The notes below the pieces were generated by a model. It had not been told where the DNA came from and made no database searches. It worked only from the letters and a program-made list of their open reading frames with translations. Below, piece after piece: positions 47,436 through 55,552 of a stretch of 64,000 nt of DNA. The stretch comes from an uncultured Veillonellaceae bacterium (lineage in GTDB: Bacteria; Bacillota; Negativicutes; Selenomonadales; Selenomonadaceae), in NCBI GenBank assembly GCA_902785705.1, contig CACZZN010000009.1, forward strand, positions 21,177-85,176. The letters are read 5' to 3'. A program made the translations under genes and the position numbers. Position 1 is the first letter of the stretch; each line of letters begins with the position of its first letter.

Positions 47436-48752
47436 TTACGCAGCTTTCTGCACAGGGGCATCCTGGGGCAGCGCGTCATAGGCGCGGATCGCCTTGTCAA
47501 AGCGCGCTTGGAGGTCTTCGAGCTGGTAGAGACCGTCGCTGTTCGCTTTGAGCCCCTTGAGCTGGATGGGATAGATCATGGGCGGGTTGTCGAGGGTCAG
47601 AGCCGTGCGGTCACGGAGCTGGTCCGTGGTCTGGTAGACGATGCTCAGAGCGGCGTATTCCTTGCCGTCCTTCCCCTTGAACTTCTCGATGACCAGCTTG
47701 GAGCCGATGGGAGTCTTTTTCTCGATGCTCTGGGGGACATCGTACTCCTCCGCCTCAAGGGCGGCGAGGACGCTGGCGATGTTGGAATCATGGCCGCAGA
47801 GGAAGGTGAACTTCCTGCCGGGGACAGCGAGTTCCCTGCTCATTTCCTGAAGCAGGGGATGAGCCACGTTCACGGCAACGCTGGGCGCAGTGAAGAGGAC
47901 ATCGCCGTAGACATCTTTGATGCCGGCGATTTCTTCCCATTCCTTCTGGGTCAGCTTGTGGCCGAAGCCCGCCTTTACTTTGTCCGGCTCCTCATAGTAC
48001 TGGAGGATGAAGGCGTCGCTGGCGGAATTGGCCTGCTTGAGGGAGCCTTTCATGGCAGGTTCCTTGTTGATTTCCAAGAGGATCTGGAGGTCGTCGGAGC
48101 GGAACTTCGTCAGGCCGTCTTTCTTTGCCGCAGGGGAATCCTTGAGATCCAGAGCCTTCTCGATGATGCGATAGTTGTTCTCGACCTTGTCGTTGATGCC
48201 CTGAAGCCCTTTCTGTCCGCCCATGGCGCTGATTTCCTTCATGGCCTGGGTGCGGAAAGCATCGCTCATGAAGGTGAGCTGGGGATGGAACACGGGATCC
48301 ATCTTGCTGGGAGCGAATTTGTGTTCGATGGTCACGTTGGCCACCGGCAGCATGCCGCTGGAGAAATACTGAGCCGTGGCGATGGTGCGCTGCATGGAGT
48401 TGGCGTAGAAGCGCATTTCGCCTTCGGCGGGGATGTAGGTGTTCTTGTCCTTGATGACGCCCTCGGATTCCAGCCACTGGCCGAAATACTGTCCCATCAT
48501 GGTTTCCAGCTGGCCTCCCCGCAGGGAAAGCTCGCTGGGCCCGGAGGTCCACCGGAACCAGGTGTGGGGCGTGAGATTTCCGAGGGCGGAACCGTTGCCG
48601 GAGAGGGGCGAGCGGATGTTGTGGCGGCTCAGGATCACCATTTCCTCCAACTGGTAATCGTCGTGGAAGGATGCGGGCCGCTCCGCCTGTACCGAGCCTG
48701 CCAAAGTCAGCACGGACAGACAGATGGCGGCAGTCATTTTCTTGAGTTTCAT
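47436..48752 (-). CDS. Exported histidine acid phosphatase, glucose-1-phosphatase-like
   Basis: This 438-residue branch-2 histidine phosphatase has a cleavable signal peptide (MKLKKMTAAICLSVLTLAG, cut after VQA). The catalytic motif is RHNIRSPLSGNG, close to the RHNLRAPL of E. coli Agp, and the C-terminal proton donor motif is GHDSN. Segments SLRGGQLETMMGQYF and YANSMQRTIATAQ also look Agp-like. GGAGG precedes the ATG at 48752. Phytase activity is an alternative. Confidence 0.88.
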   Translation of the reverse strand: MKLKKMTAAICLSVLTLAGSVQAERPASFHDDYQLEEMVILSRHNIRSPLSGNGSALGNLTPHTWFRWTSGPSELSLRGGQLETMMGQYFGQWLESEGVIKDKNTYIPAEGEMRFYANSMQRTIATAQYFSSGMLPVANVTIEHKFAPSKMDPVFHPQLTFMSDAFRTQAMKEISAMGGQKGLQGINDKVENNYRIIEKALDLKDSPAAKKDGLTKFRSDDLQILLEINKEPAMKGSLKQANSASDAFILQYYEEPDKVKAGFGHKLTQKEWEEIAGIKDVYGDVLFTAPSVAVNVAHPLLQEMSRELAVPGRKFTFLCGHDSNIASVLAALEAEEYDVPQSIEKKTPIGSKLVIEKFKGKDGKEYAALSIVYQTTDQLRDRTALTLDNPPMIYPIQLKGLKANSDGLYQLEDLQARFDKAIRAYDALPQDAPVQKAA

Positions 48753-48793
48753 TTCGATTCCTCCTGTGTTTTTATAATTTTCGAACAAGTCTT

Positions 48794-48822
48794 ATTATAC
48801 TGCAATTGGAATATTTTGACAA
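48794..48822 (-). promoter_or_regulatory. Promoter of the phosphatase gene
   Basis: TTGTCA, a 17-base spacer and TATAAT read on the minus strand toward the phosphatase. Confidence 0.85.
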
Positions 48823-48999
48823 CAAAAAGCTGCTAAAACCACAGGTTCGTTCCATGAAGATGTTGGAACATCCCCGCCATCGGTAATGATGAAAGCGGAG
48901 ATATCGAAGGCAATATGGATTCGCTTGGGCGTGCGGCTCCCTTTAGATTTATGTGAAGCGTTCCTGTAGTCAGCAAATATAAGGTTTGGGACAAAAAAC

Positions 49000-49029
49000 T
49001 TGAATCCGTGATAGAATTCGCGCTATAAT
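49000..49029 (+). promoter_or_regulatory. Promoter of the coiled-coil exported protein
   Basis: TTGAAT, an 18-base spacer and TATAAT lie about 55 bases upstream of the gene at 49084. The rest of the 331-base gap between the divergent genes shows nothing else. Confidence 0.7.
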
Positions 49030-49083
49030 GAATGTACACTTTGATACGGCATCTGTGAGAGGCTGGATGGGAAGGGGCTTGGC

Positions 49084-50154
49084 ATGGGAAAGCAGGTACA
49101 TATATACGGAATGATAGGACTGATGGCCGGATTTGCGGTGTTGTTTCCGATGGGTGTCGGTCAGGCGGTAGGCTTTGCAGATTTGGGAGAACCCGTGGAG
49201 GACAGTGATATCTTAAGAGAGATGCGCGGACAGAAACCTCTGGGCGAGACGAGGACTGCCGATACGGGAAATGCGTCCGAAACCGGAAAGAAAAAAGATG
49301 AAGCACAGCGGGCTGCGGAAGCTAAGGAAATGGAAGCGAAGCAGAAACAGGCTGAGGCGGAAGCAAAAATAGCTGAGGCAAAGCAGCAACAGGCGGAAGC
49401 AGAAGCAAAGATAGCCGAGGCAGAGGCAAAGACGGCAGAGGCAAGGAAACGGCAGGCCGAGGCGGAGGCAAAGGCTGCGGAAGCGGAGCGCCTGGTCGGG
49501 ATGCAGACCAAGGAGGTTGAAGCACAGGACATCGGGGTGCAAAAGCCGAAACAAGAAGCACAGGGTACCGAGGCGAAAGAGCCAGCAGAAGAAGCGGAAA
49601 AAGAACTCACAAAGAGAAAGATAGAGGCAAATCGGCGGCCGGCCGAGGATCGGAAGAGAGCTATTGAGGAATCACAAAGAGAAGCGGAAGAAAATAGAAA
49701 GGCGGCAGAGGATGGAAGAATGCGTTTTCTGCCAATCATAAGGGACGAGAATTTTGCTTATTACCTTGATATGGAGAGCGTCCGCTGGATTCGTGTGCCG
49801 TATGCCGCAAGCGAGTATATGATTGATGCATGGATTCGGCTCGTCGATAAAAAGGATGCATGGAATTTCGCGCCTGCAGCAACGAGGAATCCGGAAAAAT
49901 ATTACATGGAGCATTATTATATCCGTCCGAAGAAGCGGCAGATACAGTTCCTCTGTGAGCTGGAAGTCATGGGAAAACCGCAGAACACGATCTCTGAACG
50001 CGAATATAGCGCAAAAAATTGGGAGAATCTGATTCCGGGCAGTATAGAAAGTGATATCTACTACGCTGTCCTAAAGGAGACGCAGGATCATTCGGATGGA
50101 AATATGACCTTTGCGGATATGCTGGACGAATATCTGCGGATCGGCTTGAATTAA
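49084..50154 (+). CDS. Exported coiled-coil protein with adhesin-E-like C-terminal domain
   Basis: This 356-residue protein has an N-terminal signal peptide (about 29 residues). A region of roughly 140 residues follows, made of Ala/Glu/Lys/Gln repeats such as QAEAEAKIAEA that should form a long helix or coiled coil. A globular C-terminal domain of about 130 residues begins near FAYYLDMESVRWIRVPY. That domain resembles small surface domains annotated as adhesin E-like in Negativicutes; the assignment is tentative. It could be an envelope-anchored stalk protein. Confidence 0.65.
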   Translation: MGKQVHIYGMIGLMAGFAVLFPMGVGQAVGFADLGEPVEDSDILREMRGQKPLGETRTADTGNASETGKKKDEAQRAAEAKEMEAKQKQAEAEAKIAEAKQQQAEAEAKIAEAEAKTAEARKRQAEAEAKAAEAERLVGMQTKEVEAQDIGVQKPKQEAQGTEAKEPAEEAEKELTKRKIEANRRPAEDRKRAIEESQREAEENRKAAEDGRMRFLPIIRDENFAYYLDMESVRWIRVPYAASEYMIDAWIRLVDKKDAWNFAPAATRNPEKYYMEHYYIRPKKRQIQFLCELEVMGKPQNTISEREYSAKNWENLIPGSIESDIYYAVLKETQDHSDGNMTFADMLDEYLRIGLN

Positions 50155-50170
50155 CGTGGCAAGCTTGCCA

Positions 50171-50243
50171 AAAAAACAGTTATCCACAATCAAATCGACT
50201 TATACACAGGATTTTGTCGATGAATTGTGGATAACTGTTTTTT
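50171..50243. other. Hairpin containing three DnaA boxes
   Basis: AAAAACAGTTATCCACAAT and ATTGTGGATAACTGTTTTT are perfect inverted arms. TTATCCACA (50180-50188), TTATACACA (50200-50208) and TGTGGATAA (50226-50234) are all strict TTATNCACA boxes. It can also terminate the upstream gene, and its right arm overlaps the -35 of the next promoter. Confidence 0.85.
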
Positions 50244-50255
50244 ATGATATAATCC
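50226..50255 (+). promoter_or_regulatory. Promoter of the small hydrophobic peptide
   Basis: TTGTGG, a 17-base spacer and TATAAT give a start near 50262. The -35 coincides with a DnaA box. Confidence 0.65.
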
Positions 50256-50302
50256 CAATGTTACTCCAACCCTAAACTGGAGACAGGGAGGGGGTGTTTA
50301 GG

Positions 50303-50398
50303 ATGTTTCGCGTGTTTTGGCTAAGTGTTGTGGCAGGTATAGTTGCCTATTATATCTGCAAATGGTTAGATGCTTTAGCCACATTTTGGGGTAGCTAG
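50303..50398 (+). CDS. 31-aa hydrophobic peptide, probable type I toxin
   Basis: This 31-residue frame (MFRVFWLSVVAGIVAYYICK at its start) has one transmembrane span and a short tail containing WLDALATFWGS. A strong GGGAGGGGG ribosome site precedes it. Similar SVVAG-YYICKWL micro-proteins are widespread in Firmicutes. A convergent promoter, a shared terminator and direct repeats make it look like the toxin of a par/fst-type type I toxin-antitoxin locus. Toxicity is inference. Confidence 0.75.
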   Translation: MFRVFWLSVVAGIVAYYICKWLDALATFWGS

Positions 50399-50424
50399 CC
50401 TCGGTCTGGTGTTGCCGTAAGCAC

Positions 50425-50505
50425 ACAAGAAGCCCCCGACAGAGTTGCAGCTCATGTCGGGGGCTTTCCTGTTCGTGCTTAGAATGTTTCGCCTTTTGTT
50501 GCCTA
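50425..50505 (-). ncRNA. Predicted antisense RNA (antitoxin)
   Basis: A short transcript of about 75-80 nt is predicted from the promoter at 50511-50539 to the shared hairpin. It contains the complement of the toxin start region. No reading frame is evident. Confidence 0.65.
50430..50466. terminator. Shared bidirectional terminator
   Basis: AAGCCCCCGAC and GTCGGGGGCTT form a strong hairpin between the convergent toxin and antisense units. Confidence 0.88.
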
Positions 50506-50510
50506 CAATC

Positions 50511-50539
50511 ATTATACCGTTTTATCCGGACATCGTCAA
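50511..50539 (-). promoter_or_regulatory. Promoter of the predicted antisense RNA
   Basis: On the minus strand TTGACG, a 17-base spacer and TATAAT form a near-perfect promoter pointing toward the toxin gene. Confidence 0.85.
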
Positions 50540-50554
50540 TATCTCATGGAAAGA

Positions 50555-51727
50555 TCAATGATGGAACAGGCGGATGTGCGTCATGGCCATGGCGATGCCG
50601 TATTTGTCGCAGGTCTCGATGACATTGTCATCCCGAATGGAGCCGCCGCTTTGCGCCACATAGGATACGCCGCTCTTGTGAGCTCGCTCGATATTGTCGC
50701 CGAAGGGGAAGAAGGCATCCGAGCCGAGGGCGACGCCCTTCTGGGTGGCGATCCATGCCTGCTTTTCCTCGCGTGTGAGGACAGGCGGGCATGCGGTGAA
50801 GACGCGCTTCCAGTTGTCATCTCCCAGAAGGTCCATGCATTCGTCGGAGACATAGACATCAATGGCGTTGTCACGGTCGGGACGCCGTACGTCCTCGCGG
50901 AAGGGCAGGGACAGCACCTTCGGGTTCTGCCGGAGATACCATACATCCGCCTTATTGCCGGCCAGCCTCGTGCAGTGGACGCGGGACTGCTGCCCGGCAC
51001 CGATGCCGATGGCCTGTCCGTCCTTGGCATAGCAGACGGAGTTGGACTGGGTGTATTTCAATGTGATCAGCGCAATGAGGAGGTCTCGTTTTGCGGCTTC
51101 GGGAATTTCCTTGTTCTTGGTGGGGATATCCTTGAGACATTCTTCCGTGATCTGTGCATCATTGCGCTTCTGCTCGAAGGTGATGCCGAATACCTGCTTG
51201 GTTTCCTGCTCGGCAGGGCGGTAGGAGGGATCCATCTGGATCACCAGATAGCTTCCCTTGCGCTTGGTCTTGAGGATCTCCAAGGCCTCGGCGGAGTAGG
51301 AGGGGGCAATGATGCCGTCGGAGACTTCGCGCTGGAGGAAAGAGGCGGTCTGCGCATCGCATTCGTCGGAAAGGGCTACGAAGTCCCCGTAGGAGGACAT
51401 GCGGTCAGCGCCGCGCGCACGGATATAGGCCGTGGCAATCGGGGAAAGCTCAACGCCTTCGACGAAATAGACCTTTTGCAGCACATCGCCGAGGGGAACG
51501 GCCACTGCCGCGCCTGCGGGGCTCACGTGTTTGAAGGAGGCCGCCGCAGGCAGGCCCGTCGCGGCCTTGAGCTCCTGCACCAGCTGCCAGCTGTTCATGG
51601 CATCCAGCAGATTGATATAGCCGGGCCGCCCGTTGAGCACCGTAAAGGGCAGATCGCCCTGCTCCATATAGACCTTTGCGGGATTTTGGTTCGGATTGCA
51701 TCCGTACTTGAGTTCCAATTCTTTCAT
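50555..51727 (-). CDS. AICAR transformylase (PurH formyltransferase domain only)
   Basis: This 390-residue enzyme transfers a formyl group to AICAR in the penultimate step of purine synthesis. It starts MKELELKYGCNPNQNPAKVY and has SFKHVSPAGAAVAVPL with the catalytic Lys-His and the C-terminal segment SDAFFPFGDNIERA. Bifunctional PurH is about 510 residues; the IMP cyclohydrolase domain is absent and must be supplied elsewhere. A structured leader lies upstream. Confidence 0.93.
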   Translation of the reverse strand: MKELELKYGCNPNQNPAKVYMEQGDLPFTVLNGRPGYINLLDAMNSWQLVQELKAATGLPAAASFKHVSPAGAAVAVPLGDVLQKVYFVEGVELSPIATAYIRARGADRMSSYGDFVALSDECDAQTASFLQREVSDGIIAPSYSAEALEILKTKRKGSYLVIQMDPSYRPAEQETKQVFGITFEQKRNDAQITEECLKDIPTKNKEIPEAAKRDLLIALITLKYTQSNSVCYAKDGQAIGIGAGQQSRVHCTRLAGNKADVWYLRQNPKVLSLPFREDVRRPDRDNAIDVYVSDECMDLLGDDNWKRVFTACPPVLTREEKQAWIATQKGVALGSDAFFPFGDNIERAHKSGVSYVAQSGGSIRDDNVIETCDKYGIAMAMTHIRLFHH

Positions 51728-51743
51728 TCTGGTTTCACCTCAG

Positions 51744-51911
51744 TTGTTTATACCTTGCTTTCATGGTATAATCATGTAAAAAAGCCTTCCAGCCCTAGGC
51801 CAGAAAGCTCTCCCCAAAGAAGAATTAAATTCTGACGGGTAGGCTGACGGTAGGAACGTCAACTGCCCTTTTAACTGATTTCAGTATAACATTTTATGAT
51901 TTCTTTTGCAA
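51744..51911. promoter_or_regulatory. Structured leader between purH-like gene and pfkA, with opposing promoters
   Basis: On the minus strand TTGCAA-N17-TATACT (about 51884-51911) would drive a leader ending in a 12-bp hairpin with a U6 tail (51787-51816), 60 bases before the purH-like start. On the plus strand TTGTTT-N17-TATAAT (51744-51772) points into the same DNA. A second hairpin (GGGTAG...CTGCCC, 51839-51872, then TTTT) pairs best on the plus strand. The rest of the 354-base gap shows no gene. Confidence 0.55.
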
Positions 51912-52081
51912 TGAAGTATCACGATTTTGAAGCAGAAATTCCCGTAAAATCAAATTTCAGTATTTTCATGCGAAGCTTTTTGTGGTAAGATAAGAGAGGT
52001 AATTTGTATATTTTTCCATGGATGATTTTATCATCGTGTGCGAAGATAGAAAAAGAACTGGTTACGAGGGGGAACGCGATT

Positions 52082-53044
52082 ATGCTCAAGAGTATTGCAG
52101 TAATGACCAGCGGCGGCGACAGCCCCGGAATGAATGCCGCTACGCGTGCGGTCGTTCGTACGGCGCTTCATGCGGGTGTCGAAGTCTGGGGTATCCATAA
52201 CGGCTATCATGGGCTGCTGGATGAAGAGATGTTCCGGATGGAGTCCAAGGATGTGGGCGATATCATCCAACGCGGGGGCACTTTTCTGGGGACGGCGCGC
52301 TGCAAGCGTTTTTCGACGCCGGAGGGACGTATGCTCGGCTATAAGAACCTCGTGGATCGCGGTATCCAGGGGCTTGTGGTCATCGGCGGTGATGGCAGTC
52401 TGCGCGGTGCGTCTATTTTGAGTGAGGAAACGGGGATTCCGATCGTGGGGCTTCCGGGAACCATCGACAACGATGTCTGGGGTTCGGAGTATACCATCGG
52501 TTGCGACACTGCGGCAAACACCATCATTGACGCAATCAACAAGCTGCGCGATACGGCGTCGGCGCATCGCCGCGTGATCGTGCTGGAAGTCATGGGCCGC
52601 AGCAGCGGTTGGCTTGCCATGACAGCGGGCATCTCGGGCGGCGCGGAATATATTCTTGTGCCGGAGGAAGAGTATGACCTGGATGAGATTTGCGATGATA
52701 TGAAGGCATCCTATGAAAAGGGCAAGCGGTATATTCTCGTAGTGGTAGCAGAGGGTGCAGGAAAGGGCTATGACATCGGGAAATACATCTCGGAGCGTGC
52801 CGGTCTGGATACGCGTGTCTCGAAACTCGGCCATATCCAGCGCGGCGGCTCTCCTTCCGTCATTGACCGCGTGAAAGCAAGCCAGCTTGGCGAGCATGCG
52901 GCGCTGGCCATTATTTCCGGTCTCTCCGATATCGTGTTCGGTTTCGATCGCGGCCACGTCGTTTCCATCAATCTGCATGACGCTGTGACGAACAAGAAAA
53001 AACTGAATCCTGAGTTCATGCGCTTGGCGAAGATTCTGGCGTGA
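52082..53044 (+). CDS. pfkA: ATP-dependent 6-phosphofructokinase
   Basis: This 320-residue glycolytic enzyme phosphorylates fructose 6-phosphate. It shows MTSGGDSPGMNAATRAVVR, GGDGSLRGA, the substrate motif PGTIDNDVWG and MGRSSGWLA. The ATG at 52082 has GAGGGGGA upstream. It is a single-gene unit with a strong terminator. Confidence 0.97.
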   Translation: MLKSIAVMTSGGDSPGMNAATRAVVRTALHAGVEVWGIHNGYHGLLDEEMFRMESKDVGDIIQRGGTFLGTARCKRFSTPEGRMLGYKNLVDRGIQGLVVIGGDGSLRGASILSEETGIPIVGLPGTIDNDVWGSEYTIGCDTAANTIIDAINKLRDTASAHRRVIVLEVMGRSSGWLAMTAGISGGAEYILVPEEEYDLDEICDDMKASYEKGKRYILVVVAEGAGKGYDIGKYISERAGLDTRVSKLGHIQRGGSPSVIDRVKASQLGEHAALAIISGLSDIVFGFDRGHVVSINLHDAVTNKKKLNPEFMRLAKILA

Positions 53045-53055
53045 AGATAGGAATT

Positions 53056-53071
53056 TGTTTCACGTGAAACG
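53056..53071. promoter_or_regulatory. parS: parS centromere-like site
   Basis: TGTTTCACGTGAAACG matches 15 of 16 positions of the ParB-binding consensus TGTTTCACGTGAAACA. It lies 42-43 kb from the DnaA-box clusters, as expected for an origin-proximal parS site. Confidence 0.88.
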
Positions 53072-53072
53072 C

Positions 53073-53126
53073 TAGGGCAAAGTAAAGAGGATGATGCATC
53101 GCGTGCATCATCCTCTTTACTTTGCC
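53073..53126. terminator. Bidirectional terminator between pfkA and metH
   Basis: A 23-bp perfect inverted repeat (GGCAAAGTAAAGAGGATGA on the left and its complement on the right) lies between convergent genes. Confidence 0.92.
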
Positions 53127-53130
53127 TGTG

Positions 53131-55506
53131 TCAATCTATGCCCACCATCTGCTTTGCAAGCTGCACGGCTTTCACGCCATCCGGGGCGTAGGCGTCGGCA
53201 CCTGCGGCATCGGCGTATTCCTGGGTGAGCGCAGCGCCTCCGACCATGACTTTGGCGGCGCAGCCTGCCGCATGAAGCTGCTCGATGACCTTGTCGATCT
53301 GGATCATGGTGGTGGTCATGAGTGCGCAGAGCCCGACGATATCCGCTTTGTTTTCGATGGCGGCTTTCACGATTTCGGCGGCATCTACGTCCTTTCCGAG
53401 GTCGATGAGCCGGAAACCGCTGTTCGCAAGCAGTGCGCCCGTGATATTCTTTCCCAGGTCATGCACATCTCCCTTGACCGTCGCGATGACCACCGTTCCC
53501 TTGTCGTTTGCCTTCTGTGCGGGTAAAAGCTCCTTGAGTTTGTCGAATGCCGCGCGCATGGTTTCGGCTGAGAGCAGCACCTGCGGCAGGAAGACGCGGC
53601 CTGCGCCGAAATCCACGCCGATATCGTTCATGGCGGCGGTGAGTGCCTTTTCCGTGATTTCATTGGAATCGTGCCCTTCCCGTATAGCCTTTGCGACAAG
53701 CTCCGCGATTCCGTCTTTTTCACCCTCGATGACGGCCTGCTTGATGGCTGACATGGCATCGAGCTCCGTGATTTTTGCGGTTGCCGCAGCCTTCGGGACG
53801 CTGAGGTTCGCCTCATTCTTGCTGTAGGCAAGCCCATTGGGGTCTTTTCCGAGCAGGGCAGCGCTTGCCATGAGCGCGTTCTGCATGGTGTCGTCATAGG
53901 GGTTCATGATGGGCGCGTCCAGTCCCGCCGCAAGACACATGGCAAAGAAGGTGCTGTTGATGAGCGGGCGGTTCGGCAGGCCGAAGGAGATGTTGCTGAG
54001 TCCCATGGTGGAGGGATAGCCGAATTCCTTGCGGTAAAGCCGCAGGGTTTCCATGACCTCATGGCACGCGTTGGCATCTGCGGAGATGGTCATGACCAGT
54101 GCATCCAGCAGGAAATCCCCGTCGGAAAGTCCTGCTTCCTTCGCCGCGCGAATGATCCTGTGCATGACACCGACGCGTTCCCTTGCCGTTTTGGGTACGC
54201 CCTCATCCGTCAGGGGCAGGCAGAGGATTGCCGCGCCGTAGCGTTTGGCGAGAGGCAGGAATTCACGCAGTCTCGCCTCTTCTGCGCTCACAGAGTTGAT
54301 GAGCGCCCGTCCCGGATAGGCGCGGAGCCCTGCCTCCAATGCCGTTGCGTCGCTGGTGTCGATGGCAAGAGGGGCATCCGTGATCTGGGAAATTTCCGTG
54401 ACGGCATTTCGCATGGCAGCGGTCTGATCGATGCCCCCGACGCCCATATTGACATCCAGCAGCTTTGCGCCGGCTTTGGCCTGATTCACTGCTTCTTTCT
54501 TTACGGACAGCAGAGAGCCGTCACGGATTTCTGCGGCAAGTTTTTTTCTGCCGGTGGGATTGATGCGCTCCCCGATCAGCACGGTAGGGAGTTCCTTGTC
54601 GATGGTGACGGTGCGCGTGCGGCTTGCCAGCATGAGACGGCGGGGGGAGACGTTCCGCTTCGGTTCCTCGCAGCCCTTGACAGCTTCCGCAAGGGCGCGG
54701 ATGTGTTCCGGTGTCGTGCCGCAGCAGCCGCCGATATAAGTGGCACCCGCCGCTGCGAGCTTCGGCCCCCAAGCGCCGAAATCATCGGGCCCCATGGGGA
54801 ATTTTGTTTCGCCGTCCTCCAGATAGGGCATGCCCGCATTGGGCAGGACGCTGATGGGCACGCGGCAGTTTTCTGCAAGGGTCCTTACGATGGGAACCAG
54901 CTGTTCCGGGCCAAGGGAGCAGTTCACGCCAATGATGGAAGCTCCCATGGCTTCCAGCGTCACGGCGGCGCTTTGCGGATCGGTCCCCGTGACGGTGCGC
55001 CCGTCCTCGCTGTAGGAGAGCTGGCAGATGACGGGGAGCGCACATGCGTCTTTTGCCGCCAGCAGGGCAGCCCGCATCTCCTGCAGGTCGATGCAGGTCT
55101 CGATGATAAGATAGTCCGCCCCTGCCTCGGCAAGGGCCTTTGCCTGTGTGAAGAATACAGAATATGCTTCATCAAAGGGAAGATCCCCCAGCGGCTCGAT
55201 GAAGCGTCCTGTCGGGCCGATGGAGCCTGCGACTTTTGCATGGCTGTCTGCTGCCTCTTTGGCGATGCGCACCGCTGCGGCATTCAGCTCCGCCATGCGG
55301 TCTGCAAGACCGTAGTGAGCAAGCTTCAGGGTGCTTGCGCCAAAGGTGTTGGTTTCGATGATGGTCGCGCCTGCGCGGATATACGCCTCATGAATGCCGC
55401 GCACGATATCGGGCTTTTCGATGTTCATGAGCTCCGGACATGCGCCGGGCTGCAGACCGCCTGCCTGCAGCATTGTTCCGAGGGCGCCGTCGAAAATATG
55501 GATCAT
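53131..55506 (-). CDS. metH: Methionine synthase MetH, catalytic part without activation domain
   Basis: This 791-residue cobalamin-dependent enzyme has three domains. The homocysteine-binding domain carries zinc cysteines in GVNCSLGPEQL and GGCCGTTPEHI. The pterin-binding domain starts near residue 310 (GERINPTGRKKL). The cobalamin-binding region has KGDVHDLGKNI near residue 690, where His is the lower cobalt ligand. The fourth, reactivation domain of E. coli MetH is missing; a separate gene just upstream appears to supply it. Confidence 0.95.
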   Translation of the reverse strand: MIHIFDGALGTMLQAGGLQPGACPELMNIEKPDIVRGIHEAYIRAGATIIETNTFGASTLKLAHYGLADRMAELNAAAVRIAKEAADSHAKVAGSIGPTGRFIEPLGDLPFDEAYSVFFTQAKALAEAGADYLIIETCIDLQEMRAALLAAKDACALPVICQLSYSEDGRTVTGTDPQSAAVTLEAMGASIIGVNCSLGPEQLVPIVRTLAENCRVPISVLPNAGMPYLEDGETKFPMGPDDFGAWGPKLAAAGATYIGGCCGTTPEHIRALAEAVKGCEEPKRNVSPRRLMLASRTRTVTIDKELPTVLIGERINPTGRKKLAAEIRDGSLLSVKKEAVNQAKAGAKLLDVNMGVGGIDQTAAMRNAVTEISQITDAPLAIDTSDATALEAGLRAYPGRALINSVSAEEARLREFLPLAKRYGAAILCLPLTDEGVPKTARERVGVMHRIIRAAKEAGLSDGDFLLDALVMTISADANACHEVMETLRLYRKEFGYPSTMGLSNISFGLPNRPLINSTFFAMCLAAGLDAPIMNPYDDTMQNALMASAALLGKDPNGLAYSKNEANLSVPKAAATAKITELDAMSAIKQAVIEGEKDGIAELVAKAIREGHDSNEITEKALTAAMNDIGVDFGAGRVFLPQVLLSAETMRAAFDKLKELLPAQKANDKGTVVIATVKGDVHDLGKNITGALLANSGFRLIDLGKDVDAAEIVKAAIENKADIVGLCALMTTTMIQIDKVIEQLHAAGCAAKVMVGGAALTQEYADAAGADAYAPDGVKAVQLAKQMVGID

Positions 55507-55552
55507 AGGAGTTCCTCCATTCTATCATAGGTAGGGAGAGGGGAAAATTTGT

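Larger units (their letters stand above)
50298..50492. repeat. Direct repeat pair linking toxin mRNA and antisense RNA
   Basis: TTAGGATGTTTCGC at 50298-50311 spans the toxin start codon. TTAGAATGTTTCGC at 50479-50492 lies in the antisense transcription unit. They match at 13 of 14 positions, so the antisense RNA can base-pair with the toxin start. Confidence 0.8.

Noticed and set aside
47235..48836. Open frame of 533 codons antisense to the phosphatase
   Set aside because: The opposite strand has a signal peptide and both catalytic motifs. This frame has no start signal and runs back through nrfA.
51728..51911. ZTP, purine or THF riboswitch upstream of the purH-like gene
   Set aside because: The conserved cores I know for these aptamers are not present on either strand. 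The element is kept as an unassigned structured leader.
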